A stretch of 64,000 nt of DNA, taken from Blastocatellia bacterium (GTDB lineage: Bacteria; Acidobacteriota; Blastocatellia; Chloracidobacteriales; Chloracidobacteriaceae). Location of the stretch: positions 81,892 to 145,891 of the forward strand of contig JAIBAN010000006.1 of NCBI GenBank assembly GCA_019695185.1. Direction: 5' to 3'. The notes under the pieces are model-generated. The model did no database searches and had not been told where the DNA came from. It was given only the letters and a program-made list of their open reading frames with translations. Made by a program: the position numbers and the translations under genes. This document shows positions 17,385-25,555 of this stretch, piece by piece (the stretch's first letter is position 1; every line of letters begins with the position of its first letter).

Positions 17385-18632
17385 ATGCCTCGCACCCAAG
17401 AACTGAAAAACATCCTCTGGCTGTTGCTCATCTCCGCTCTGGCCGCCCAACTGATTGTAGAAATCACCGGAATTTCCAAATCCCCGCTTTCGACCATCAA
17501 GACTTCGTTTGAAGACGGCGAAACCTTCCTTTCCTTCGCTTTTATTGGAACCTATTTGATTTATTTGTGGGCCCGCCCCTGCCCGATTGAATTGACCGCC
17601 ACCACCGTCTTGGGCGGGCTTTTCAATCTGCTCTTTTATTTTTTCCGGGTTCCGGCGGACCAGACTCCGATGCGGATTGCCGAAACTTTCGGTTATGGGT
17701 TGGGAACGGCAGTCATGGTGATATTGGCGGTGACGGCCTGGCGCGAGCGGGGGGAGGAGCGGGCCTGGCGGCTGGAAACCATGATGAACGGCAGCGTGAT
17801 TCCGATTTACGTCATCCTGGTCGAGTTCTTTCTACGGATAACCTATTTGCGGCTGCATGTTTACGACCGGCTGCTCTATGCCTTTGACACCGCCTACGGT
17901 TTGAATTTTTCGTTTGCCGTCGGGCGGATGTTTATGGCCTCGGACGCCCTCAAACTGTTTTGTCTGGTGATTTATCTGGCCCTGCCGCTGGCTTTTTCAA
18001 TTCTGATTGGCATGCAGCAGCGCAACCCGGAGCGTGCTCCGGTCAATGTCTTTATCGCTTTTTTGTCGTTGGGTGCAGTTGGGTTCGTTCTCTATCAGAT
18101 TTTTCCGGCCATTGGTCCACGCTATTTTCACGGTGACATCTATCCGTTGGGGGCACCGCCTCCGGCGCTCAACCATGACACTTTTTTGAATCTGGAACCG
18201 CTCCGGCGCAATGCCATGCCGTCGCTGCATACCGCCTGGGTGTTGATTCTGTGGCTGAACTCGCGTTGGTACGCCCGCTGGATGCAGATTTTCTCCGGTA
18301 TTTTCACCTTCTTTACGTTGCTCTGCACGCTGGGCATTGGTGAGCATTACATTGTGGATTTGTTTGTGGCTGTGCCGTTGACAGTGGTGGTACAGGCGGC
18401 CTGCACCAGTTTCTTGCCTTTATGGAAAGGCGAGCGCTGGGCCGCGCTGGCTGGGGGAACCGGACTGGTTGCCGTGTGGTATGTCGTGATTTGGTTTTGT
18501 ACCGGATGGTTACAACGGTTCCCGGCGCTGACCTGGGGCTTTACCATTGTCACCACTGCTGCTGCTGTTCGGCTGGAGTGGAAACTGGCCCGCAAAGCAA
18601 AGGAGCGATTGATGGTGCCGAGTGCCTCATAG
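17385..18632 (+). CDS. PAP2-like membrane phosphatase/phosphotransferase
   Basis: A 415-residue polytopic membrane protein with about ten hydrophobic helices. The three PAP2 catalytic motifs are recognisable in the C-terminal half: PRYFHGD in the first region, the PSLHT of RNAMPSLHTAWV, and GEHYIVDL with the last histidine and aspartate. This arrangement is that of the inositol-phosphotransferase/Aur1-like branch (PAP2_3), whose bacterial members handle lipid phosphates at the outer face of the inner membrane. Start is the ATG at 17385 with GGAAG close upstream, next to a repeat arm. It is convergent with miaA; the 131-bp gap holds nothing clear. Confidence 0.8.
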   Translation: MPRTQELKNILWLLLISALAAQLIVEITGISKSPLSTIKTSFEDGETFLSFAFIGTYLIYLWARPCPIELTATTVLGGLFNLLFYFFRVPADQTPMRIAETFGYGLGTAVMVILAVTAWRERGEERAWRLETMMNGSVIPIYVILVEFFLRITYLRLHVYDRLLYAFDTAYGLNFSFAVGRMFMASDALKLFCLVIYLALPLAFSILIGMQQRNPERAPVNVFIAFLSLGAVGFVLYQIFPAIGPRYFHGDIYPLGAPPPALNHDTFLNLEPLRRNAMPSLHTAWVLILWLNSRWYARWMQIFSGIFTFFTLLCTLGIGEHYIVDLFVAVPLTVVVQAACTSFLPLWKGERWAALAGGTGLVAVWYVVIWFCTGWLQRFPALTWGFTIVTTAAAVRLEWKLARKAKERLMVPSAS

Positions 18633-18763
18633 CCAGCCGTTCCTGTTATTGCAAATAGTTTAATCGAAAAAAACAAAGAAATTGCCGTGGGCGGGAAAGA
18701 TGAGGGAAGACTTTGAGTTCAATCCAAATTTAAGATTGGAGCAGGCAGGAGGGAACAGCAGGG

Positions 18764-19732
18764 TTAGTTGGTCAGAGCTTCAATCACGGCGGCCTGAAGG
18801 CGGGTTTCCTGGCCGAAGCCGTCGAACCAGAGGGCTCCCGGTTCCCGCCGCCACCAGGTAATCTGGCGCTTGGCATAGTGCCGGGTGTCGGTTTTCATTT
18901 GTTCAATGGCTGATTCGTAGGTCCGCTGTCCTTGCAGGAATTCGATGATGCGGCGGTAGCCATGCGCTCCAAAGGCTTTGGCATCAGGAGGAATTCCGGT
19001 TGCCAGCAATCCTTTGATTTCTGCCAGCAGGCCGTTTTGCTCCATCAGGTCCACCCGCCGGTTGATTTTCTCGTAAAGCACGTGTCGGGGTGGATTCAAC
19101 ACCACAATCCGCATCCGCCCGGCGAATTCCGGCGGCTCCGGCAGTTCAGGCTGTTTTTCAGAGATTGGTTTCCCGTTCTGAAAGAAAAATTCCAATGCCC
19201 GTGTGACCCGTGACCAGTCATTCGGAGCCAACTTCGCTGCGGAAACCGGGTCCAGCCGTTTCAGCATCCGGTGTAGATGCGGGGCTCCCCGGCGGGTGAG
19301 CATATCCTTGAGCCGTTGGCGCAGCTCAGGGTCGGTCGGTGCCGCTTCGTCAAAAAGCCGTCCGCGCAGGGCGTTGAGGTAAAACCCGCTGCCGCCAACC
19401 AGAATCGCCATTTTCCCACGGGCTTCGATGTCTTCAATCATTCGTGCCGCATCCACGGCATAACGACCGGCGGTGTAATTTTCGGTTGGTTCGGCAATAT
19501 CAATCAGGTGGTGAGGGATGCCCTGCTGCTCGGCGGGAGGCACTTTGGCGGTTGCGACATACAGGCCGCGATAGACTTGCACCGAGTCAAGGTTGATGAT
19601 TTCTCCATCGAAATGATGAGCCACCGCCAAACCCAGGTCACTCTTACCGGAGCAGGTGGGGCCGACGATGACGGGAATCGGAAAGGGTTCAGAGGTCAGG
19701 GTTTGGTGGTCAGGAGTTTCATGGGGCGTCAT
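18764..19732 (-). CDS. miaA: tRNA dimethylallyltransferase MiaA
   Basis: A 322-residue protein, the usual MiaA length. It transfers a dimethylallyl group to A37 of tRNAs reading UNN codons. The P-loop VGPTCSGKSDLGLAVA is at the N-terminus. The substrate-binding stretch INLDSVQVYRGLYVATAKVPP follows, then IPHHLIDIAEPTENYTAGRY, the LVGGSGFYLNAL motif, and the C-terminal DTRHYAKRQITWWRRE helix that contacts the tRNA. The ATG at 19732 opens the frame. No hfq follows, unlike the enterobacterial arrangement. Confidence 0.95.
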   Translation of the reverse strand: MTPHETPDHQTLTSEPFPIPVIVGPTCSGKSDLGLAVAHHFDGEIINLDSVQVYRGLYVATAKVPPAEQQGIPHHLIDIAEPTENYTAGRYAVDAARMIEDIEARGKMAILVGGSGFYLNALRGRLFDEAAPTDPELRQRLKDMLTRRGAPHLHRMLKRLDPVSAAKLAPNDWSRVTRALEFFFQNGKPISEKQPELPEPPEFAGRMRIVVLNPPRHVLYEKINRRVDLMEQNGLLAEIKGLLATGIPPDAKAFGAHGYRRIIEFLQGQRTYESAIEQMKTDTRHYAKRQITWWRREPGALWFDGFGQETRLQAAVIEALTN

Positions 19733-19785
19733 GGAAGTATTTTCCTGATTTCAATATTCGGGGCCAGCAAGGTTTCAGGAAAATC

Positions 19786-19819
19786 AACCCTGAACCCTGA
19801 ACCCTGAACCCTGAACCCT
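19786..19819. repeat. Single-arm CCCTGAA heptad array
   Basis: Five tandem CCCTGAA-type units lie between the miaA start and the end of the small basic gene. No matching TTCAGGG arm is nearby, unlike most loci in the window. Confidence 0.85.
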
Positions 19820-19826
19820 TGAGTTT

Positions 19827-20129
19827 TCACCGCTTCCGCAAATCGCTTCGATAAGCTTCGGAAATGTCCCGGTCATGCTGTTTTTTGTCGCGCGGGCCGC
19901 GTTGTTCGTCGGCTTCGCTGACGCCGCCTCGTCGTCGGAGCAATCGAATGGCCTGGTCACGGACCTTTTTGATTTCGCGGCGACCATCTTCCCATTCAAT
20001 TTCAACCGCTCCCGCCTCACCGGAAGTAACAATCCGGACAACTTCGCCGTACATCATTCCGCTCCCGCCCGCATAGGAAATTTCATCACCGATACGGTAC
20101 TCGAACGTGCGTTTTTGGTTTCCGCTCAT
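19827..20129 (-). CDS. Small basic protein with a Tudor/SH3-like N-terminal region
   Basis: A 100-residue protein starting at an ATG with AAGGAAAG eight bases upstream. The first 50 residues (RIGDEISYAGGSGMMYGEVVRIV, then VEIEWEDGRRE) have the small-barrel pattern seen in Tudor-like or KOW-like domains, which bind nucleic acid or protein. The rest is very charged (IRLLRRRGGVSEADEQRGPRDKKQHDRD). This fold reading is by pattern only and no named family is claimed. It lies just upstream of miaA on the same strand but is separated from it by a repeat array. Confidence 0.6.
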   Translation of the reverse strand: MSGNQKRTFEYRIGDEISYAGGSGMMYGEVVRIVTSGEAGAVEIEWEDGRREIKKVRDQAIRLLRRRGGVSEADEQRGPRDKKQHDRDISEAYRSDLRKR

Positions 20130-20151
20130 AACAACTTTCCTTCGGGGGATT

Positions 20152-20274
20152 GGGAATTGAGAATTGAGAATTGAGAATGCTCCATTTTCTTATTCAATTT
20201 CGACTTGATTCAGGGATTTTGAAGGTGTCTTGAGCTGGAACTCATTCTCAATTCTCAATTCTCAATTCTCAATT
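20152..20274. repeat. Inverted GAATTGA heptad arrays
   Basis: Four copies of GAATTGA type (20152-20179) face five copies of TCAATTC type (20241-20274) across about 60 bases. The right arm touches the stop codon of the dehydrogenase gene. Confidence 0.88.
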
Positions 20275-21163
20275 AAAAAAGGTTCATCGGTTTCGGATTT
20301 TTGGGGTCCGTGTAATCGTAAAATCCGCGTCCGGATTTCCGTCCATAAAGTCCGGCAGCCACCATGCGGGTCAGGAGCGACGGCGAGGCGAACCGTTTTT
20401 CCTTGAATTCGTCATACATCACCTGGGTAATGTAGTAAGTCGTATCCACACCCACAAAATCCGTCAATGTAAACGGACCCATCGGGTAGCCGCAGCCCAG
20501 TTTCATGGCGTTGTCAATATCTTCGATGGTGCCAACCCCTTCTTCCAGGGCACGAATGGCATCGAGCATATAAGGCACCAACAGCCGGTTGACGATAAAA
20601 CCGGTCCGGTCGCTGGTTTTGACCGTGACTTTGCCCAGTTGTTTCCCAAAAGCATCCACGTGGTCAAAGATTTCAGGGTCGGTCAAAATAGTTTTGACAA
20701 CTTCCACCAGCTTCATAATCGGCACCGGATTGAAAAAGTGCAGGCCGACAAAGCGGCGCTGCCGTTCGGCTCCGGTGGCCGTCATCATCTGGGTGATGGA
20801 AATTGAAGAAGTATTGCTGGCGAAAACCGTTTCGGTTTTACAAATGGCATCGAGCTTTTTATAGAGTTCGCGCTTGATGTCCAGGTTTTCGATAATGGCC
20901 TCAATCACAATGTCACAGTCAGCCAGGGCTGCCAGGTCCATGCTTTTGTGCAGGCGTCCCAGAGCCGCGTCTTTGGTTTCAGCCGTAATCGTGCCTTTTT
21001 CGGCAAATTTTTCGAGCGACTTCTGGATTCCGGCAAATCCTTTGTCGAGCGCCTTTTCATCCGCTTCGACCACAATCGTTTCAAATCCGGCAGTTGCGGC
21101 GGTTTGGGCAATGCCCGAACCCATCAAACCACAACCAATCACACCAACTTTCTTAAATTCCAC
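20273..21163 (-). CDS. 3-hydroxyacyl-CoA (3-hydroxybutyryl-CoA) dehydrogenase
   Basis: A 296-residue dehydrogenase when started at the GTG at 21163, which has GGAGG nine bases upstream. The longer open frame to 21250 reads through a palindromic repeat and is rejected. The NAD-binding motif VGVIGCGLMGSGIAQ opens the protein. The catalytic histidine lies in GLHFFNPVPIMKLVEVV and the serine/asparagine positions in ASNTSSIS and GFIVNRLLVPY. It reduces acetoacetyl-CoA or oxidises 3-hydroxyacyl-CoA in fatty acid or PHB/butyrate metabolism. It is a stand-alone single-domain type, not a FadB fusion. Confidence 0.92.
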   Translation of the reverse strand: MEFKKVGVIGCGLMGSGIAQTAATAGFETIVVEADEKALDKGFAGIQKSLEKFAEKGTITAETKDAALGRLHKSMDLAALADCDIVIEAIIENLDIKRELYKKLDAICKTETVFASNTSSISITQMMTATGAERQRRFVGLHFFNPVPIMKLVEVVKTILTDPEIFDHVDAFGKQLGKVTVKTSDRTGFIVNRLLVPYMLDAIRALEEGVGTIEDIDNAMKLGCGYPMGPFTLTDFVGVDTTYYITQVMYDEFKEKRFASPSLLTRMVAAGLYGRKSGRGFYDYTDPKNPKPMNLF

Positions 21164-21193
21164 AGGGAAGAACCTCCAGGAAGAGTAGTTTTG

Positions 21194-21330
21194 AGTTGTT
21201 CGTTCCGCCTTCAGGCGGCAGTTTTGAGTTCCGCCTTCAGGCGGCGGCATTTACCTATTGACGTTCGCTTTTCTTCGAGCAGCCTCAAGGCTGCCAACCG
21301 AACTGCCGCCTGAAGGCGGAACTCAAAACT
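21194..21330. repeat. REP-like palindromic repeat, core CCGCCTTCAGGCGG, three copies
   Basis: Two direct copies of GAGTTCCGCCTTCAGGCGGC type (palindrome cores at 21205-21218 and 21231-21244) face one inverted copy ending in GGCGGAACTC (core 21306-21319). A GCAGCCTCAAGGCTGCC palindrome lies between them. The copies therefore form hairpins singly and a larger one together. The same family recurs at 47471-47586. Confidence 0.88.
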
Positions 21331-21331
21331 T

Positions 21332-22279
21332 TTAAGCCGTGCGGTATACATCTGCTGCACCCCGTTTTTCAACCCGCAGCCTGCCGTCAGCCACGGCTAA
21401 ATCCAGATTGGCCTGGGCTTCAGAAACGGCCAGATAAACATGCACATCCCGCACGGTCGGAAAAAGAAACTGCGCCAGTTCCCACGCCGTCACACCCGGT
21501 TTGGAACCGACATACTGTAAAACCTTCTGCTGCCGTCGTTCATTATGGCCCACATAGGTATGAAAATGCTCGTGATAGTCCGTAATGTCGTCACCATGCC
21601 CGGTTTGAATCAGTGTCGGAGCCAGTTCGCGCAACCGGGCAATGGAACACAGGTATTCACTGAGCGCCGGGAAACGCCTAGCTTCGTTATGCGGGTCGGC
21701 ATGCAGCGTCGGATTTGGGGAAATATGTTTGAGCAGGGTGTCGGCAGCCAGCAAATGGCGCGAACTTTCCCGCAACAGACAGATACTGCCGGGGGTGTGT
21801 CCCGGCGTATGCAGCACCCGTAGGGCCGTATGTTGAAACGTCAGTTCGTCTTCGTCTTTGAGCATATCCACATCAGTGAGTTCGCAGGCAAATTCCCGGA
21901 CCGACAGATAGGAGCTTTCAAACTGATGAACCGTGTTGTCCGGGACTCCGGCCTGGGCCAGCAACACCCGATGGCAGGCATAATTGGGATCGCCCAGCAG
22001 CCGCGGGGCATCCCAGGCATGGATGTAGACACGGGCTCCGGAAACCGCCTGTACCCGTCCAGCCAGGCCGAAATGGTCTGAATGTGCATGGGAAATGACG
22101 ATGCGCCGGATGTCGGTCACCTCGTATCCCACCCGTTTCAACTCCTGTTGGAGGGCCGTCCAGGCTTCCTCAGTATTGGGGCCGACATCCAGCAGGGTCA
22201 GCGGAGCCTGGTCCAGCAGATACACATTAACCGGACCGACGTAAAACGGGGTGGGAATGACGAGTTTGTGAATCTTCAT
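21332..22279 (-). CDS. MBL-fold metallo-hydrolase with C-terminal winged-helix domain
   Basis: A 315-residue protein when started at the ATG at 22279; upstream in-frame codons only translate a nonamer repeat (RLPRLPRLP). The metallo-beta-lactamase motif HAHSDHFGLAG supplies most metal ligands, followed by VLHTPGHTPGS, ADTLLKHISPNP and TGHGDD. After it, about 60 residues (KPGVTAWELAQFLFP, VYLAVSEAQANLDLAVADGRL) have the winged-helix form found in the LACTB2/glyoxalase-II-like group. Some of that group are RNases, others thioesterases, so the substrate is open. The start has no good Shine-Dalgarno because a repeat arm sits in the leader. Confidence 0.85.
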   Translation of the reverse strand: MKIHKLVIPTPFYVGPVNVYLLDQAPLTLLDVGPNTEEAWTALQQELKRVGYEVTDIRRIVISHAHSDHFGLAGRVQAVSGARVYIHAWDAPRLLGDPNYACHRVLLAQAGVPDNTVHQFESSYLSVREFACELTDVDMLKDEDELTFQHTALRVLHTPGHTPGSICLLRESSRHLLAADTLLKHISPNPTLHADPHNEARRFPALSEYLCSIARLRELAPTLIQTGHGDDITDYHEHFHTYVGHNERRQQKVLQYVGSKPGVTAWELAQFLFPTVRDVHVYLAVSEAQANLDLAVADGRLRVEKRGAADVYRTA

Positions 22280-22284
22280 AAACA

Positions 22285-22432
22285 GGAGTCTTGGGAGTCT
22301 TGGGAGTCTTGGGAGTCTTGGGAGTCTGAAGAAGTAAACAGTGACAGGATTTTGTCTTGTCACTTGTCACCTGTCACCTGTCACCTGGTTTTGACTCTCA
22401 AGACTCTCAAGACTCCCAAGACTCCCAAGACT
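22285..22432. repeat. Inverted GGGAGTCTT nonamers with nested TGACAGG/CCTGTCA heptads
   Basis: About five GGGAGTCTT units (22285-22327) face four to five AAGACTCCC-type units (22392-22432). Nested inside are GTGACAGG and then four tandem heptads of CCTGTCA type. The two layers pair concentrically, as at 8550-8760. Confidence 0.9.
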
Positions 22433-23014
22433 TTATTGATTCGGTTTTTCCGGTTGATTGGGGGTCACCCCCGGAGCGGAAGTATCACCCGCCGGAGAGG
22501 TTTTCTTCGTCAGGCCCAGTTTCATCAACGCCTGTGCCGTGGGCATTCCGGTTTCTTTCAATCCATTTGCCCGTTGATAACTGCTCATGGCTTCACGGGT
22601 GGCAGTGTCATAGGTGCCGGTGACTTCCCCTTGGTAAAACCCGGTCTTTTTGAGAGCCTGTTGGATTTCTGAAACCCGTTCTTCGGGGATTTGTGCCCGG
22701 GGCGGTGTGCGCGGGGCAGCCGGGGCCGCATAGGAGGAATGCCGTCCGCGATGGTGCCGACCTCTGGCTTTCCGGCCATAGGCACGGCGTCCATGCCGGC
22801 CAGCCCGACTGCGGGAGGCTTTGGAGCCCCGGTTGTGGCGACTGCGGGAGGCTTTGGAACTCCGGCGGGAACTTTTTGAGGCTTTCCCGGCCCGTCGGTT
22901 GCGGGGGCGGGCAAAGGCTTCGTCAGAGAAAAATTCCGGCATGGAGGCGGCCAGTAACAGGGCAATTGCAAAGGCGGCCAGCCAATTGCGGGTAAAGCGG
23001 AAAAAGCGAATCAT
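22433..23014 (-). CDS. Secreted basic protein with C-terminal peptidoglycan-binding domain
   Basis: A 193-residue protein from the ATG at 23014 (GGAG ten bases upstream). The N-terminus is a signal peptide or anchor (WLAAFAIALLLAASM). About 60 residues of Arg/Ser/Lys/His-rich low-complexity sequence follow, built from repeats of KASRSR and RHGRR type. The C-terminal half is a PG_binding_1 domain: VSEIQQALKKTGFYQGEVTG, TREAMSSYQRANGLKETGMP, ALMKLGL. The protein probably sits in the periplasm on peptidoglycan, with the basic region able to bind anionic polymers. The coding sequence of the basic region itself has a tandem repeat. Confidence 0.8.
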   Translation of the reverse strand: MIRFFRFTRNWLAAFAIALLLAASMPEFFSDEAFARPRNRRAGKASKSSRRSSKASRSRHNRGSKASRSRAGRHGRRAYGRKARGRHHRGRHSSYAAPAAPRTPPRAQIPEERVSEIQQALKKTGFYQGEVTGTYDTATREAMSSYQRANGLKETGMPTAQALMKLGLTKKTSPAGDTSAPGVTPNQPEKPNQ

Positions 23015-23151
23015 TGCGTGTAACTCCAGGTCAATCAGTATGCACCATCGGCTGATTGAGGTCATGCGGAAAGTTATGGAAGGGCCTGACCGGGAAACGG
23101 CCAGCCGATGGCTGGAAAGAGGCGCATTATAGCCACGCCTGAGGGAAATGC

Positions 23152-23617
23152 TCAACCAAACCGCTTCAAGTCGGTTCGTTTGAAGGTCCACTCAGGCGTT
23201 ACCAGGGTCTCGCCAAACTCAAGCGGGTACCAGGGACTGAGCCCGGTTTGGTTCGGGTTGCGCAAAAGTTGAATGTCCTGTGCCGGCATGTAGCTTTGGG
23301 CCAGCAGAAAGACCTTTTGTCTGGTTCGTGGATTGACTGCCGTGTCCACCACAATCACCGCGTGGCCGGGAAACCCGCCTTGAATGAAGACATCTCCGGC
23401 ATGCAGGTCATGTATATTCGCAACCGGAACCAATTCCCGGCTGAGTGAAGAGGTTCCGGCAAAGGTAAACACCTGATTCAAATATTTGCGAAAAGTCGGA
23501 TAAGAGACATCAAGCTGTTCCGTTTTGACCCAGGAACAGTCGTTTCCATTGACCCGAATGCGATAACCGGCTGCCCATTTTGCATAGTCTGCCCGGAAGC
23601 CGTTGGTGAAATTAAAA
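23152..23617 (-). pseudogene. DUF4846 family protein, C-terminal part cut off by an IS
   Basis: The frame holds the second half of a DUF4846-type protein (FTNGFRADYAKWAAGYRI, GDVFIQGGFPGHAVIVVD, LAQSYMPAQDIQLLRNP, SPWYPLEFG). Its first half lies beyond the IS at 25095-25501. Removing the IS and one copy of the 6-bp duplication gives a continuous 288-residue frame reading QALHFNFTNGF across the join. The HAVIVVD segment is typical of the family; the function is unknown, and the signal-like N-terminus suggests an extracytoplasmic role. Confidence 0.88.
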
Positions 23618-25094
23618 CTCAAGTTTAGACAAAATCGTGAGAGTTGCGCAAAAATGAGACTGGCCCAAAACTGTCGGGATGAAAAAAGAACCTGAACAGA
23701 AATTGAACCAGTTCCGAGACGAAATATATCAGACGTTGCAAGGTGCGCGAGACGCGGTCTTTGAAATCATAGATGCGATCACGACGAGTCCGTTGGCGCG
23801 GTCGGCGGTGGAAGTGAGTTTGAGCCCGCATATGGAACGGACCTACAGCAGCGTGTACAAAGGCTTGCAGCGGACCAAACTGGAAGCTGACCAACTGAGG
23901 CCGTTGTTGGTGCGATATGCCGAAAGCCAAGGAGAATTGGTGATTGAGGGAGCGGCGGTTTACGCACTTGATCACAGTCCGTATCCGCGCAAACACGCGC
24001 CGACGGTGTCGGACCGGGGGACGGTGCATGGGGCGGATGGACAAGTCATCGGGCATCACTATTCGTAGCTGGGGCGGGTGTTGTATGGGGTTGGGAGTTG
24101 GGTTGGGGTGGTTGACTGTCAACGGATTGCGACGGACACGACCCCGACCAAAGTGGGCGCGGCACAAATTAAGGAGTTGAAGCGGACCGCCAGGATGGAG
24201 GTGCTCATCACGGCGGACAGCGAGTATCTGACGGAAGTGGTGCTCGACGAAGCGGATGCCCGCACCCACTTGTTGATTCGGATGAAAGGGAATCGCAAGT
24301 TGTTTGGGCGGCCAGCGGAGCGCCGACCGGGACAGCGCGGAGCGCCCGCGGTCCACGGGCCGAAGTTGAAACTTAATCAGGCGGACGATTTGCCCACACC
24401 CGATGTCCGGGTGCAGGTTGTGGAAGATGACGGGAGTTGGGTTGTGATTTCGGTTTGGAAAAACCGGCATGTCGCCACCCGGCCCAAGCTCGACTTGTGC
24501 GCCGTCCGGATCGAGCTGTTCAAAGCCAATGGCCAGCGGCGGTTCAAACGTCCGTTGTGGCTGGCCTGGACCGGCTCGCCCGACCAGGACTGGACCACCT
24601 TCTGGCGCATTTATCTCAAACGGTTCAGCATTGAAGCGGTGCATCAGTTCACCAAAAATTCATTGAGTTGGACCCGTGCCCGGCTGGGTGAAACCACTCG
24701 CGAAGAACGCTGGAGTTGGCTGGTGATGCTCGCCTACTGGCAATTGATCCTCGCGGCTCCGGTGGCCCGCGATCGCTGTCGTCCGTGGGAAAAACCGACG
24801 CCGGAGGGGAAATTGCCGACGCCCGGACGCGTCCAGCGCGACTTCGGACGGATTTTGCTCGTGGTTGGAACACCGGCCCGGATTCCCAAAGTGCGAGGAA
24901 TTCCGCCCGGACGGCCATTCGGGCTGCGACCCAAGCCGCGACCACGCTTTGAGATCATCGTCAAAGCCAAAAAAAAGGCGAAAAAGGCGAAAAAAGTCAA
25001 AACAGCCGCTTAAATCACACGGCTGGAATTTTCAATTTGGTTCTTTCGAACTTCCAATTTTGGAGGTTCAAAACTGGTTTTGTCTAAACTTGAG
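23618..25094. mobile_element. IS4-superfamily (IS701-like) insertion sequence, 1477 bp, complete ends
   Basis: The element is bounded by perfect 17-bp inverted repeats CTCAAGTTTAGACAAAA (23618-23634, and inverted at 25078-25094) and flanked by a 6-bp direct duplication TTAAAA (23612-23617 and 25095-25100). It carries one transposase reading frame with an in-frame amber codon. Composition is more GC-rich than the neighbouring spacer. The target was the DUF4846 gene on the opposite strand. Confidence 0.93.
23679..25013 (+). pseudogene. IS4/IS701-like DDE transposase with an in-frame TAG
   Basis: Two frames in the same register (23679-24068 and the remainder to 25013) are separated only by TAG at 24066-24068, in the context GHHYS-stop-LGRVLYG. 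A tryptophan (TGG) is expected there, so a single G-to-A change explains it; read through, the protein is 444 residues. Catalytic parts are otherwise kept: Asp in VYALDHSPYPR, Asp in VLITADSEY, and the IS4-type signature Y-x2-R-x3-E-x6-K in YLKRFSIEAVHQFTK. The C-terminus is Lys/Ala-rich. The copy should be immobile unless the stop is suppressed or a second copy acts in trans. Confidence 0.9.
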
Positions 25095-25501
25095 TTAAAA
25101 TGCAGGGCCTGAAAACTGTTTCCCGTCGCCAGTCCCCGGCTGTAGAGGTATTCCGCCCGCAACCGCATCACGGCATCGGCACATTGCTGTAAATCCATGT
25201 CACCCACATCAATGTCAAACACGGCGGCATGAGCCGTTTGGTTCCGTTTGTCCTGGCCATTAAAGAGTTTAACCGGCGGCCTGCCTTGTTTGAGCGGCAG
25301 ATTGCGGAGCCAGGCCGCGAAGCTGGCGGGCAGGGCGTTTTCCCGGATAAATCCATCTGGCGGAGGAGTCCGGGTGTCCACTGAATTTTGTGCTGAACCT
25401 GCCGCTTGCAACCATTGGAAGGTATTTGGTCGGGTTGGAAGAGGAGGCCCAGTTTGGGGCAAACACAATCCAATTACACACATGCAGGTCAGAAAGCACA
25501 T
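25095..25501 (-). pseudogene. DUF4846 family protein, N-terminal part cut off by an IS
   Basis: The first half of the interrupted gene starts at an ATG at 25501 (AGGTGG upstream) with a short hydrophobic leader (MCFLTCMCVIGLCLP). It contains the family stretch FAAWLRNLPLKQGRPPVKLFNG, AAVFDIDVGDMDLQQCADAVMRLRAEYLYS. It runs into the right inverted repeat of the IS and stops in IS sequence. See 23152-23617 for the other half. Confidence 0.88.
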
Positions 25502-25555
25502 ACTGCCACCTTGTTTGGTTGCACAAAATAACCCAATTTTGCTTTTTTCAGGTGA

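Noticed and set aside
22585..22971. 128-residue Pro/Lys-rich protein overlapping the peptidoglycan-binding gene
   Set aside because: Shadow frame of the Arg/Ser-rich low-complexity region; the other frame has a signal peptide and a PG-binding domain.
23625..24644. 339-residue minus-strand protein inside the IS
   Set aside because: Antisense shadow of the transposase, with no recognisable motif and His/Arg-rich composition typical of reverse frames.
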